Below, piece after piece: positions 1-8,039 of a stretch of DNA of 41,754 nt. Source of the DNA: Candidatus Nitrosopumilus sp. Its GTDB lineage: Archaea; Thermoproteota; Nitrososphaeria; Nitrososphaerales; Nitrosopumilaceae. The notes below the pieces were generated by a model, which saw only the letters and a list, made by a program, of their open reading frames with translations, did not search any database and had not been told where the DNA came from. The position numbers and the translations under genes were made by a program. The stretch lies in the NCBI GenBank assembly GCA_021268355.1, contig JAJETY010000009.1, positions 1 to 41,754 of the forward strand, read 5' to 3'. Position 1 is the stretch's first letter, and each line of letters begins with the position of its first letter.

Positions 1-792
1 AGAATTGGCATTTTCTTTTAATTTCAAAATAGTATTGAATCTACGTCTAAAGGCATGAACTAATAGATTAGGTAAAGATTCAGTATCTAATCCTGCAAGA
101 TGTTTGATTCTTCTAATCAATAATGAAATTGTTGTTTCGTTTAGAGGTTTTCCTTTATTTTCTTTCCAGGTACTAGCAAATACTAGAGATTCTGAAGTTA
201 GAATTTCTCCATCACGTTTTCTTTGATTATGATAATGACCTAAAGCTTCTGAAGCCTCTCTATTGATGAAAGTGATGTATTGTTCAGGTTCTCCCGAATA
301 TACTGTAACAGATAAACAACCATGAGTCATTTGTTTCAAATCTTTTAATTTCAAATTTGGGATAGCTCCACGTCTAACACCACTTGAAGAAAAGAATAAG
401 ATTAAGGCACGATTTCTAAGACTTTTTGTTACGCTTAGCATACGTTTGATTTCTTTTGTTGTGTAAGGTCTAGTTTCTTTAGGCTTTGCCAATCCACCAG
501 CTAAACGTCTAATCTTTTTCCAATTGATATCTTCCCTATCATTTGCTTCAAACAATGCTTGTAGTCCAAAAGTAATGTTTCTAATGTAGGAATTGGATTT
601 GTTTTGGTTTTTCAACATAATTACATAATCTTCGATTTTTTCTTTGAAATCCTTAGTTTTTAGGCTCAAAATTGAATCCCAAGTGGGTAAATTATGGTAT
701 TTTCGGAATAACTCAATATGTACAGAATATGTTTTGATTGTGTATTTTGAATGGAGATAATTCTCAAACAGCACAATACAGCGGGATTTCAT
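1..792 (-). CDS. Tyrosine recombinase/integrase, C-terminus cut by window edge
   Basis: The reverse strand is open from an ATG at 792 to base 1, giving about 264 residues without a stop. An N-terminal helical, SAM-like core-binding region is followed by a catalytic domain. The segment SSGVRRGAIPNLKLKDL carries the first conserved Arg of the family, and HAFRRRF near the edge is the HxxR box. The catalytic Tyr would lie beyond the left edge and cannot be checked. Such proteins are XerA-like chromosome-dimer resolvases or integrases of archaeal mobile elements; the sequence here does not decide between them. No tRNA or direct-repeat attachment site is visible beside it. The gene is tail-to-head with the UbiA gene, 57 nt away. 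Confidence 0.85.
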   Translation of the reverse strand, partial: MKSRCIVLFENYLHSKYTIKTYSVHIELFRKYHNLPTWDSILSLKTKDFKEKIEDYVIMLKNQNKSNSYIRNITFGLQALFEANDREDINWKKIRRLAGGLAKPKETRPYTTKEIKRMLSVTKSLRNRALILFFSSSGVRRGAIPNLKLKDLKQMTHGCLSVTVYSGEPEQYITFINREASEALGHYHNQRKRDGEILTSESLVFASTWKENKGKPLNETTISLLIRRIKHLAGLDTESLPNLLVHAFRRRFNTILKLKENANS

Positions 793-849
793 ACAAAAAC
801 TAGGTAGTTTTGGATATTTAATATCGAAAAGGTGAAATTGATTTTATGT

Positions 850-1740
850 TTAAGCTACGATCCCAATTAAAAAACTTAAAACAAATAGTATTCCAGTGAT
901 TCTACTAAACATTAGAGTTGACGACATGTATGGAATTAATTTTTCAACAGAGTCAAAAGATTTCTTAAGACCAAGTCCAGATTTTACCATAAGAGGCAAA
1001 CTAACAAGCGTAATCAAAGTTATCAAAGGAAACAAATTCAAACAGACTCCTGATATTATAGTTCCGTAAGAAACGAATGGGAATATCCAAAATAGTTTTG
1101 ATGCTTTTTCTTTTCCAACTGCAATAACAAGTGTCTTTCTACCTTTTGATTTATCAGCATCGTGATCAGGAAATGATGCGATGAACAGAACCAGTGAAGA
1201 AAGAGAGCCAACAACTACACCTGCAAGAACAGATTCCAATGTTAGTTGACCAGATTGAATAAAAAATGTTCCAAGTACAATCATAGAGCCTTTAACCCCA
1301 ACAAAAAATTCTCCTAATCCAGAATCAACAATTTTTGTAGAGTAAAAATAAATTGAAAGAATTGCAAAGCCCAAAATAATTGCAATTAGTATTCCGTCTG
1401 TAATTACAAAATAAGATCCTATGGTAGAACCAATTATCAAAAATGCAATTCCGGCACGATATACACTAGATGGTTTGAGTAATCCTTCTGGAAGAACACC
1501 AGTTCCACCACTCATCTTAGTTTTAGGAGTGTTTGTATCAATTCCACGTTTAAAATCCCAAAAATCATTCAGTAAGTCAACACTTGCATGCAATGCCATT
1601 ACACCTGCAAATGTCAATATTGCATCAAATGGTTCAATTGTAAAATTTTGCCACCAATTCAAAGATAGGCCTACAGAAACAGCAATTACTGATGCTAAAA
1701 GGAATCTAATCCTAATTACTCTAAACCATACAGAGAGCAT
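850..1740 (-). CDS. UbiA-family prenyltransferase (MenA-like)
   Basis: This 296-residue integral membrane protein has about eight or nine hydrophobic segments. It has both Asp-rich motifs of UbiA enzymes: LLNDFWDFKRGID near residues 56-68, and FPDHDADKSKGRKTL in the second half. These bind Mg-diphosphate of the prenyl donor. The first motif, followed by TNTPKTKMSGGTG, resembles 1,4-dihydroxy-2-naphthoate prenyltransferases. Thaumarchaeota make menaquinones, so a role in quinone synthesis is the best inference. Other UbiA roles (archaeal lipid or heme a/o synthesis) are not excluded. The ATG at 1740 opens directly into a hydrophobic helix. Confidence 0.85.
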   Translation of the reverse strand: MLSVWFRVIRIRFLLASVIAVSVGLSLNWWQNFTIEPFDAILTFAGVMALHASVDLLNDFWDFKRGIDTNTPKTKMSGGTGVLPEGLLKPSSVYRAGIAFLIIGSTIGSYFVITDGILIAIILGFAILSIYFYSTKIVDSGLGEFFVGVKGSMIVLGTFFIQSGQLTLESVLAGVVVGSLSSLVLFIASFPDHDADKSKGRKTLVIAVGKEKASKLFWIFPFVSYGTIISGVCLNLFPLITLITLVSLPLMVKSGLGLKKSFDSVEKLIPYMSSTLMFSRITGILFVLSFLIGIVA

Positions 1741-1825
1741 TAAGAATAATACAGTTTTTCAGTATAATATTCATAAGATTGAATGTAAGATCACTATTTA
1801 TTAAAAAAGTCAATTAAATTCATTC

Positions 1826-2035
1826 ATGATCATTGGAAGGGTTTTGGAAAATGAGAAGAGGGTAAAATTTGATGTGGAAATCCACTGCAATAATTGCGGT
1901 AAAAATGTTCCAGGAGGACTACAAACAGGAGAATCATATTTTCAAACACATGAGTTTAGAATAGAATTAGATAACTTTAAGAAAAATTATCTTTGTGGGA
2001 TTTGCAGAGATCACAATAGAAGAAATCAACAGTAA
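1826..2035 (+). CDS. Small Cys-pair (zinc-ribbon-like) protein, unknown function
   Basis: This 69-residue protein has an early CNNC pair (residues 21-24) and a late CGIC pair (57-60), spaced as in a single zinc ribbon. Between them is a charged strand-like region (YFQTHEFRIELDNF). The C-terminus is basic (RDHNRRNQQ). No family is recognised. It stands alone between the divergent UbiA gene and a convergent DUF2203 gene. The paired-Cys pattern and a complete ATG-to-stop frame support it as a real gene; the role is unknown. Confidence 0.65.
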   Translation: MIIGRVLENEKRVKFDVEIHCNNCGKNVPGGLQTGESYFQTHEFRIELDNFKKNYLCGICRDHNRRNQQ

Positions 2036-2080
2036 CCCGTCTTTAGCGAATAAGAGATTATTTTATATTAAATTTTTTAG

Positions 2081-2491
2081 TTATATTAGTGATTCATCAC
2101 TTACTTCTATTGGCTTTCGTCCCATAAACCCTGAATCTTTTTCATGCCAAAATTTTATTTCAGTCTCACCATATTTCCAACAGAGCCAAACTTCATCGTC
2201 AAACCGTTTAGAAGGAAAATCAAGTAGTCCCTGCTCTATACTTTTGACTACTACTCCAGTATTTTCAAGAATTTCAACGGATTCATAAAATTTTGTAACT
2301 GCTGAGTTTAGTTGTTGTTTAAGAGTAACGTATTCTTGAAATGAATTAGTGGTGGACATACTTACTTGCAACTGATGTTCTAATTTTTTAACTTCATTCT
2401 GTTTTGCCAAAGCATATTCAAATTTTTTAATAACATCAGGAAGTACATCATTTGCTTCATTTGTGGTAAAAAATGAAAACATATTCAACAT
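2081..2491 (-). CDS. DUF2203 family protein
   Basis: About 136 residues from ATG 2491. The N-terminal FFTTNEANDVLPDV resembles the opening of DUF2203 proteins. The middle is a helical coiled-coil-like stretch. The C-terminal half has the family hallmark GLLDFPSKR, then VWLCWKYGETEIKFWHE, then GFMGRKPIE. The family has no established biochemical role. The frame extends to a TTG at 2521, but ATG 2491 or 2482 places the start beside the conserved domain, and a T/A-rich box about 25 nt upstream suits a leaderless start. The exact start is uncertain. Confidence 0.8.
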   Translation of the reverse strand: MLNMFSFFTTNEANDVLPDVIKKFEYALAKQNEVKKLEHQLQVSMSTTNSFQEYVTLKQQLNSAVTKFYESVEILENTGVVVKSIEQGLLDFPSKRFDDEVWLCWKYGETEIKFWHEKDSGFMGRKPIEVSDESLI

Positions 2492-2615
2492 GTAAATTTC
2501 TTGATTAAAAATCTTAGGCAAGAATTTTGTTTTTTCATATAAGCATCAATTACCGATCAAAAATTTATGAAATTGAATAATTTTAAAATCTGGAAATAAG
2601 GCAGTTTGACTATAT

Positions 2616-2717
2616 TTAGAAAGATTGTTCGTTATCTGTTCTACAATCATCACAAGGGCAATGCCAATGACATTGAAGATTTTTACGTTTTTTTAGTTCT
2701 TTTTTCTTTCTTTCCAT
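2616..2717 (-). CDS. Cys-rich 33-residue microprotein
   Basis: A complete ATG-to-TAA frame of 33 codons lies on the reverse strand. The N-terminus is very basic (MERKKKELKKRKN). It is followed by the compact metal-ligand cluster CHWHCPCDDC and a short acidic tail. Four Cys and two His within ten residues are unlikely by chance in AT-rich noncoding DNA and suggest a small zinc or other metal site. It lies between DUF2203 (same strand, downstream) and the forward gene at 2797. Function is unknown; translation is inferred only from composition. Confidence 0.5.
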   Translation of the reverse strand: MERKKKELKKRKNLQCHWHCPCDDCRTDNEQSF

Positions 2718-2796
2718 AATGTAGAATTTTTTTTAAGATATTATTATTTTATCGAATAAAGTGCAAATTTATTAGTAAATATCTTGGATAATTAAC

Positions 2797-3075
2797 ATGA
2801 GTGAAGATCAACTAGAGGAATTGATAATTCAAACAATCAATGGTGCAGTTGCAACTATTCCAGCATATCTTGATGAAATTAAAGAAAATAAAGAAGTCCT
2901 AAAAGTCGAAGATCCGAAGGAGTTTGTCTACGGAATTGTAATGGGGATGGCGTTGGGAATGAGTGGAGCTATTCTTAGTGCACAAAAAGAAATGCCCACA
3001 GCAGAAGACCAAATTAAAGTCAGAGATATTGTCTATAAACACATTCCAGACATAAGAGAAAGAATTTTCAATTGA
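2797..3075 (+). CDS. Conserved-looking helical protein, unknown function
   Basis: This 92-residue acidic protein has predicted helices throughout. A Gly/Met/Ala-rich hydrophobic stretch (VYGIVMGMALGMSGAIL, about residues 44-60) may be a buried or weakly membrane-associated helix. No family is recognised. A TATA-like box (AATTTATTA, near 2766-2774) lies about 25 nt before the ATG, consistent with a leaderless transcript. Its stop codon overlaps the TTG start of the flavoprotein-like gene at 3072 (shared TTGA), so the two are probably translationally coupled. Confidence 0.7.
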   Translation: MSEDQLEELIIQTINGAVATIPAYLDEIKENKEVLKVEDPKEFVYGIVMGMALGMSGAILSAQKEMPTAEDQIKVRDIVYKHIPDIRERIFN

Positions 3076-3476
3076 CTGAATTCAAAAATAAAGAGATTGA
3101 ATTTCTCAATTCAATTGAAGAAGCAAGGATTTCAACATCACATGATGACATTCCACATGTTAAACCTGTTTCATTTGTATTAGTTGATAATTCAATTATT
3201 ATTGCTACAGATTATGAAACAAGAACATTCCAGAATTTGAAATCAAATCCAAAAGTAAGTCTTGCCATTGACATCTACAAGTCAGGTGATCATAAAGCTA
3301 TTGTGATACAGGGAATTTCAAAAATTATTGAAAACGGACCTGAATTTCAAAAATTTTACAAAATATTTTATGAAAAATTTCAATGGGTTAGAAAAGATCC
3401 TTGGAAAGAAAATGAAGCTCCATTTCTAAAAATAATTCCAAACAATAAGGTAAGTTGGGGAATTAATTCTAATTAA
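3072..3476 (+). CDS. Pyridoxamine 5'-phosphate oxidase-like flavin-binding protein
   Basis: The 134-residue protein has the PNPOx split-barrel pattern. It opens with EEARISTSHDDIPHVKPVSF. Strands follow around IIIATDYETRTFQNLKSNPKVSLAID, the usual flavin-phosphate region with 'T/K..NLK.NP.V'. A final GISKIIENG strand leads to a C-terminal helix. Members bind FMN, F420 or heme; the cofactor cannot be read from sequence. The start is a TTG that overlaps the TGA stop of the preceding gene, so the two form an operon. No ATG lies early enough to preserve the domain. Confidence 0.75.
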   Translation: MTEFKNKEIEFLNSIEEARISTSHDDIPHVKPVSFVLVDNSIIIATDYETRTFQNLKSNPKVSLAIDIYKSGDHKAIVIQGISKIIENGPEFQKFYKIFYEKFQWVRKDPWKENEAPFLKIIPNNKVSWGINSN

Positions 3477-3483
3477 ATTTAAA

Positions 3484-3747
3484 TTAATTTCTAATTCTAG
3501 TTTTAATTTTTTTTGCTCTTGGTTTTGATCTTAATAATCTCCCACAACAAGGACACCATAAACCATCCCAATTCAGAAATAATTCACATTCAGGACATCT
3601 CTTTTGACCAAGTTCATATCTACCACCTTCCATTCCGGTGGTTGTAGCCTTGTATGTTTTACATGAACCAATACAATGCATAAAGTTGATGAATGGAACA
3701 CATACAAAAAGAGTTTGTAGATTTTTAAACCCCAATTGATTTTTCAT
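3484..3747 (-). CDS. Small multi-Cys zinc-ribbon protein
   Basis: Up to 87 residues. The second half holds three Cys clusters: CIGSC near residue 25, then CPEC and CPCC about 20 residues apart in a ribbon-like spacing. The sequence ELFLNWDGLWCPCCGRLLR is characteristic of small archaeal zinc ribbons, and the tail is basic (KPRAKKIKTRIRN). ATG 3747 is used here. An internal ATG at 3681 (MHCIGSC) would keep all Cys pairs and is a serious alternative start. It is divergent from the parvulin gene. A nucleic-acid or protein-binding role is inferred only from the zinc-ribbon form and basic tail. Confidence 0.65.
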   Translation of the reverse strand: MKNQLGFKNLQTLFVCVPFINFMHCIGSCKTYKATTTGMEGGRYELGQKRCPECELFLNWDGLWCPCCGRLLRSKPRAKKIKTRIRN

Positions 3748-3783
3748 CCCAACAAATAAAGAGATGTATGTGAAAAATGCTTC

Positions 3784-4062
3784 ATGTCAAATAAGATCAA
3801 ATGTTCGCATATTCTTGTTGCCAAACAAAGTGAAGCACTTGCAATCATGGAGAAGTTAAAGAAAGGTGAAAAATTTGGAAAATTGGCAAAGGAATCATCT
3901 ATTGATTCAGGTAGTGCAAAAAAAGATGGAAATTTAGGGTATTTTACTAAAGGTATGATGGTAAAGCCATTTGAGGATACAGCATTCAAATTACAAGTGG
4001 GAGAAACGTCTGAACCAGTGAAATCTGAATTTGGCTACCACATAATCAAGAGATTTGGATAA
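3784..4062 (+). CDS. Parvulin-type peptidyl-prolyl cis/trans isomerase
   Basis: The 92-residue protein is a complete single parvulin domain. It contains CSHILVAK (first active-site His), FGKLAKESSIDSGSAKKDGNLGYF, then PFEDTAFKLQVGETSEPVKSEFGYHIIKRF with the second His of the fold. It has no signal peptide or anchor, as in the minimal parvulins described from thaumarchaeota (Cenarchaeum, Nitrosopumilus). It should accelerate Xaa-Pro isomerisation in protein folding. An AAATAAAG box about 25 nt before the ATG looks like its TATA element. It is a single-gene unit followed by an unknown small gene. Confidence 0.93.
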   Translation: MSNKIKCSHILVAKQSEALAIMEKLKKGEKFGKLAKESSIDSGSAKKDGNLGYFTKGMMVKPFEDTAFKLQVGETSEPVKSEFGYHIIKRFG

Positions 4063-4181
4063 ATATCAATTAAATTTTATATAAAGAAAGTTGTTCTACG
4101 TAGATTTTTCTTTTATGTGCAAAAATCTTAAATTTACAAAACCAAAATAAAATAAGTATCAATTTTTTCAAACTGGTTAAC

Positions 4182-4457
4182 ATGGTAGTATTTAGTGAGC
4201 AAACAATTTTAGAAATTTTAGAATATTTAGAAAAATCAATTAAAAATCTATCAAAAGATACATTTGAAAATTTAGAGTTAGAAGGAGGATTTCAAGGGAG
4301 GATGAATTTTCTTGGAAGTCAGTTTGACATAAGATTGGAAAATCTACTTGTTGCAAAGGGTTCAAGTACCCATCACCTTGAATCAGGAATGAAAAATAAA
4401 ATTATTCAGAGAAAACAATCAATATTGCAAGATATTGGTAATCAATATAAAAATTAG
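4182..4457 (+). CDS. Helical protein of unknown function
   Basis: This 91-residue protein has two predicted helical stretches. They are separated by a Gly-containing segment (LEGGFQGRMNFLGSQFDIRL) that also looks structured. There are no Cys, motifs or membrane segments, and no family is recognised. It is encoded alone, 120 nt after the parvulin. It converges on the Hef-like helicase, the two stop codons sharing the tetranucleotide TTAG at 4454-4457. The A-rich leader contains TATA-like sequence. Moderately good as a real gene from codon composition and uninterrupted frame. Confidence 0.6.
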   Translation: MVVFSEQTILEILEYLEKSIKNLSKDTFENLELEGGFQGRMNFLGSQFDIRLENLLVAKGSSTHHLESGMKNKIIQRKQSILQDIGNQYKN

Positions 4458-6037
4458 ATAAATGCATCCAGTCCTGTCTTTTTAGAAAATATTTCTTGAT
4501 TTTTTTCCAATACTTTAGTCATTTTATCACCCATTGATTTTGATGCGGTCATTTTTCGTTTTCCTATCCAATAATACGTTTCATCAATTGTATTTTTTGC
4601 TATCAGAACAACTAATTTTCCAGTATCTTTTCTTCCAGTTCTCCCTCTTCTTTGAATAAATCTTACAGAACTAGGAACATTATCATAAAAAATTACTTGG
4701 TTTACTTCAGCAATGTCTAATCCTTCTTCACCAACACGTGTTGCAATTAACACATCAAATAAGCCATCACGGAATTTTTGAACAGTTTCAATTTGCTCTT
4801 TTTGTTTTAGTCCAGTTTCGCCTGCCTTACCAATTAAAATTCCTGCAGAAACTCCTAATTCTGTAAGTTTACTGTGAATCAGATCAACAGAATCTCGATA
4901 ACTAGTGAATATCAAAGCCTTTCCAGGAACCGATTCTATAATATCTTTAAGTTTAGGAATCTTTGAATGTTCTATTCCTCTTGATTGTGCTTCTTTTGCA
5001 AGATGTATTGCACGAGTAAAATTGGGATCAATTTCAAAGAGTTCCTTCACCCCTGCGCCTTTTTTTACCTTGGCGCGGTCACAAAATTTCAAAAATGGTG
5101 TAATTCCATGTGCCTCTAAAATGTTTAGTGCATAATGAATTCGGATTGCGGTGAATAGTGGTTTTGCTGAACGTCTATTTTGATTTAAGACGAATTGACG
5201 AATTCGTAATAATGCAGATAATGATTGTTGTTCTGCAAGTTTTATTCCATTATCACGTAGAGTTTGATATCTTTGATCAAGAGCCAATTTTAACAATGTC
5301 TGTATTGCTTTTAATTCGGATGGAAGATCAACATTAATCCATTCAGTGTTGGTTTCTTGGGTATATGGTTTAACATCCGGACTATTTTCAGTTCTTTCAG
5401 CAACACTAGCAATTTTTAATTTGGTAAGAATTTCAGTTGCCTTTTCTTTTTCACTAGGCAAAGTGGCAGTCATTCCTACAATTCTAGCATCAGAATTAAC
5501 AAAACGTTCTGCAATACCAGAATACGCATAGTCTCCAACAGTTCTATGCACTTCATCAAAAATGACAAGATTGAATTGTTTTGAAGAAACTATGCCTCGA
5601 TCCAAATCATTTTTTGCAATTTCAGGAGTAGCACAAATTACACTATTGCTCCATAATTTACTTCTTTTTTGAATAGGATCCTCTCCAGTAATTAGCGAAA
5701 CATCATCTAGTGTTAGATTTTCTTTTAAGAATTCATAATGTTGATTGACAAGGACTCTTGTGGGTGCTAAAAATAGTGCACCTCCTGTTCCTTTTGAAAG
5801 ATATTCTGCAATGACCTGCAAGGCGATAGCGGTTTTACCAAGACCGGTAGGCAAAACAACTATACAATTCTCAGATATCGCTTGTTTTGCAAGATTATCC
5901 TGATAATCTCTTTTTTCGATTGAATTCTTTTTCACATATTTTTTTTCGATAAATTCGGTCAACGGTAGAGAAAATTTGTAATTAATCGATTTTATGCTTT
6001 CGTATAGTAAATAGTTGATTTCTTTATGCGTTACCAT
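4454..6037 (-). CDS. hef: Hef/FANCM-type superfamily 2 DNA helicase (helicase part only)
   Basis: The 527-residue protein has the full SF2 motif set: Walker A PTGLGKT (residues 63-69), APTRVLV, DEVH (161-164), MTATLP, then ALIFTSYRDSVDLI, TRVGEEGLDIAEV and the arginine finger QRRGRTGR. The long insertion between the two RecA lobes fits Hef/MPH1/FANCM helicases, which act on stalled forks. Euryarchaeal Hef carries a C-terminal XPF-type nuclease; here the protein ends at FSKKTGLDAFI, so any nuclease must be a separate protein. The ATG at 6037 is preceded by an AT-rich region shared with the divergent gene at 6216. Confidence 0.88.
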   Translation of the reverse strand: MVTHKEINYLLYESIKSINYKFSLPLTEFIEKKYVKKNSIEKRDYQDNLAKQAISENCIVVLPTGLGKTAIALQVIAEYLSKGTGGALFLAPTRVLVNQHYEFLKENLTLDDVSLITGEDPIQKRSKLWSNSVICATPEIAKNDLDRGIVSSKQFNLVIFDEVHRTVGDYAYSGIAERFVNSDARIVGMTATLPSEKEKATEILTKLKIASVAERTENSPDVKPYTQETNTEWINVDLPSELKAIQTLLKLALDQRYQTLRDNGIKLAEQQSLSALLRIRQFVLNQNRRSAKPLFTAIRIHYALNILEAHGITPFLKFCDRAKVKKGAGVKELFEIDPNFTRAIHLAKEAQSRGIEHSKIPKLKDIIESVPGKALIFTSYRDSVDLIHSKLTELGVSAGILIGKAGETGLKQKEQIETVQKFRDGLFDVLIATRVGEEGLDIAEVNQVIFYDNVPSSVRFIQRRGRTGRKDTGKLVVLIAKNTIDETYYWIGKRKMTASKSMGDKMTKVLEKNQEIFSKKTGLDAFI

Positions 6038-6215
6038 TTCTTATTAACCAAAAGTCAACATTAATTCAAATTTAATAGGCATAGAATGATAATTTATTGA
6101 ATTTTTAATCCAAATAAGTGTCAAAATGGGCAAGTAAAATTTTCAATATTTTAGAGAACATACAAAAAAATTAATGAGATAGTTCAGTATTCAGTTTTAA
6201 AAATCATCGATTTCT

Positions 6216-6503
6216 ATGGTAAATGTGGAGTTTAAACCCCTGAGTATTGGAATTGATTGGGAATTACAAATTAACGACAAAGATGAATTCAGAATATTAA
6301 ACAGAATTCAAAAAAAAGCCTTGATTATTTCAGGAGCTATAAAATTAATGATATTCAAAATGGACAGAGATGAGTTTTTAGAATATGTAGAAAATCAATT
6401 CTTCAAATTATCTGATGATGATAAAGAATCATTACTTTGGATCCATTTCAAACTATCCGGTGAAATCTACGATGAGATAATTCCTCCAAATAAGAGATTA
6501 TGA
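6216..6503 (+). CDS. Small acidic protein, unknown function
   Basis: This 95-residue protein has a mixed strand-helix N-terminus (VEFKPLSIGIDWELQIND) and a helical C-terminal half rich in Asp/Glu. No motif or family is recognised. It is divergent from the helicase gene and 37 nt before the GTG-started gene at 6541 on the same strand, so the two may be co-transcribed. It has no signal peptide or membrane segment. The complete frame and typical amino-acid composition support a real gene. Confidence 0.6.
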   Translation: MVNVEFKPLSIGIDWELQINDKDEFRILNRIQKKALIISGAIKLMIFKMDRDEFLEYVENQFFKLSDDDKESLLWIHFKLSGEIYDEIIPPNKRL

Positions 6504-6540
6504 GAACATTCAATATCATTAAAAATGAGACAGGTGGTTT

Positions 6541-6834
6541 GTGATCGTGGTAATTACTGATAATAAAAATAGATTTGTGATTTTAAAGGGATTACAGATA
6601 GATGTAATTCCTAAAAAATGCGCAAATTGTTTTAGTGCAGACATTCATGAGATTTTTAAGCATATTGACGGGAATAGTTGGATTTGTATGACATGTAATT
6701 ACCTGACATCATTTGAACCATCGTTGAAACTTTCTAGTCGTAATTTTCCTTTTGTCATGTCAGGAGAATACCTAAATCAAAAACCTCAAGAAATTTTTAC
6801 TTTTGATGGAGTTTTTGACTATGTAGGAACTTAG
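6541..6834 (+). CDS. Small Cys-pair protein, unknown function
   Basis: The 97-residue protein starts at GTG 6541. It has two Cys pairs, CANC (residues 32-35) and CMTC (51-54), in a zinc-ribbon spacing. They are flanked by a strand-rich N-terminus (VVITDNKNRFVILKGLQIDV) and a C-terminal segment without recognisable features. No family is recognised. The pattern resembles other small ribbon proteins in this window. The start is inferred, because no ATG precedes the first Cys pair in frame. Confidence 0.6.
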   Translation: MIVVITDNKNRFVILKGLQIDVIPKKCANCFSADIHEIFKHIDGNSWICMTCNYLTSFEPSLKLSSRNFPFVMSGEYLNQKPQEIFTFDGVFDYVGT

Positions 6835-6960
6835 ATTAGCAAATCATGGAAATTATTTTAAGATTCAAGTTTAGGCATAAAATTTAGGCCATCATAGATA
6901 TTTTTTCTATAAAATATGAAAAACAAGTCAATTTTTATCCCATTAATTTTTAATTTTATT

Positions 6961-7206
6961 ATGAGTGATAAAATATCAAATGAAGAATATTTTCAATCAT
7001 TATTAGAATCACTGAATAAAGATCCTAATTGGAGAATTGTTGAAGAGCAATTAGAAAAATATGAATTAATTAAAAAAGATTTAACAAAAGAACAACAAGA
7101 AATAATTTCTGAGATGGGAAGATCGATGTTAGCATTAGCAGATTCACAACCAAAAATAATTATTGATAAATTCTTAGAATTAGTTCAAGGAATTAACAAA
7201 AAATAA
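6961..7206 (+). CDS. Small helical protein, unknown function
   Basis: From ATG 6961 the product is 81 residues, acidic and almost wholly helical (NEEYFQSLLESLNKDPNW, then KDLTKEQQEIISEMGRSMLA). The frame extends to an ATG at 6916. The extra residues KNKSIFIPLIFNFI are hydrophobic and A/T-driven, so the internal ATG is preferred; the longer form would add a signal-like segment. No family is recognised. The 271 nt that follow hold no convincing gene or RNA, only T-rich tracts and a short TCAC/GTGA inverted repeat near 7400. Confidence 0.55.
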   Translation: MSDKISNEEYFQSLLESLNKDPNWRIVEEQLEKYELIKKDLTKEQQEIISEMGRSMLALADSQPKIIIDKFLELVQGINKK

Positions 7207-7477
7207 AAATTTAAAAAAAATAGTTTCATCTTTGATAGATTATACAAAGCCATTTCATCATCAAGATGCTTTTTAAAAAATTGCCATGTGTGTTTTTATG
7301 AAAACTGTGTTTTATTCAAGGGTTTTTTAATTTTCCATTTTTTCCGGCAGTCAAATTTTTTGTGAATAGTGCTACACCAGATGTATAGGTTCATCAAATT
7401 GTCACTTTTAGTGATCATGATTAAGTCAACAAATACAAATTCATGACCATATTGATCGCCAAAATTAAGAATTCAAC

Positions 7478-8035
7478 GTGATCCATATATTGAACAGACA
7501 AACAGAATTGTTGTTGAGTGTTTTTGAGAGACCAAATTGGGACGAGTATTTCATGTTGCAAGCAGAGCTTGCAAAACTGCGTTCAAACTGTGTTACAAGA
7601 CAAGTAGGAGCAGTTATTGTCAGAAATCACAGACAGTTGGCAACGGGATATAATGGAACTCCTCCAGGAATCAAAAATTGTTTTGATGGAGGTTGTAAAA
7701 GATGTCAATTAAGAATGGAAGGAAAAATAGAATCTGGAGCTTCCCTTGACAGATGTCTTTGTAATCATGCAGAAGCAAACGCGATAATGCATTGTGCAAT
7801 TCTAGGAATTGAGGCTGGAATAGAAGGAGCCGTATTGTATACAACATTTGTTCCATGCCTAGAATGTACTAAAATGGCCATTACTATTGGAATAAGAAAA
7901 TTTGTTTGTCTGGACTCATATCCAGAAACAGATTTTGATTTGCTTAAAGAAGCAGGAGTAGAAGTAATTCAGTTAGATAAAACAAAAATTGCCAAATGGG
8001 CTCAAGAACTTGTTAACAAATACAATTCTGGATGA
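7478..8035 (+). CDS. Deoxycytidylate (dCMP) deaminase
   Basis: The protein has about 185 residues. It carries the cytidine/deoxycytidylate deaminase zinc site: CNHAEANAI (His ligand and catalytic Glu) and FVPCLECTK (two Cys ligands). The segment RPNWDEYFM ... GYNGTPPG is typical of the ComEB/dCMP deaminase branch, as are the extra Cys and His near residues 63-75. It converts dCMP to dUMP, the substrate for thymidylate synthase. The start is uncertain: GTG 7478 is used, but TTG codons at 7490 and 7508-7514 also precede the conserved domain. It is 4 nt upstream of the polymerase gene, implying coupling of nucleotide supply and replication. Confidence 0.9.
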   Translation: MIHILNRQTELLLSVFERPNWDEYFMLQAELAKLRSNCVTRQVGAVIVRNHRQLATGYNGTPPGIKNCFDGGCKRCQLRMEGKIESGASLDRCLCNHAEANAIMHCAILGIEAGIEGAVLYTTFVPCLECTKMAITIGIRKFVCLDSYPETDFDLLKEAGVEVIQLDKTKIAKWAQELVNKYNSG

Positions 8036-8039
8036 TAAA

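Noticed and set aside
1421-1804. 127-codon forward frame antisense to the UbiA gene
   Set aside because: It lies wholly over strong UbiA motifs on the other strand and has no domain or composition of its own.
7207-7477. Possible RNA gene or small protein in the 271-nt gap before the dCMP deaminase
   Set aside because: Only short T-tracts and a 4-bp inverted repeat are visible; no frame or stable fold supports a gene.
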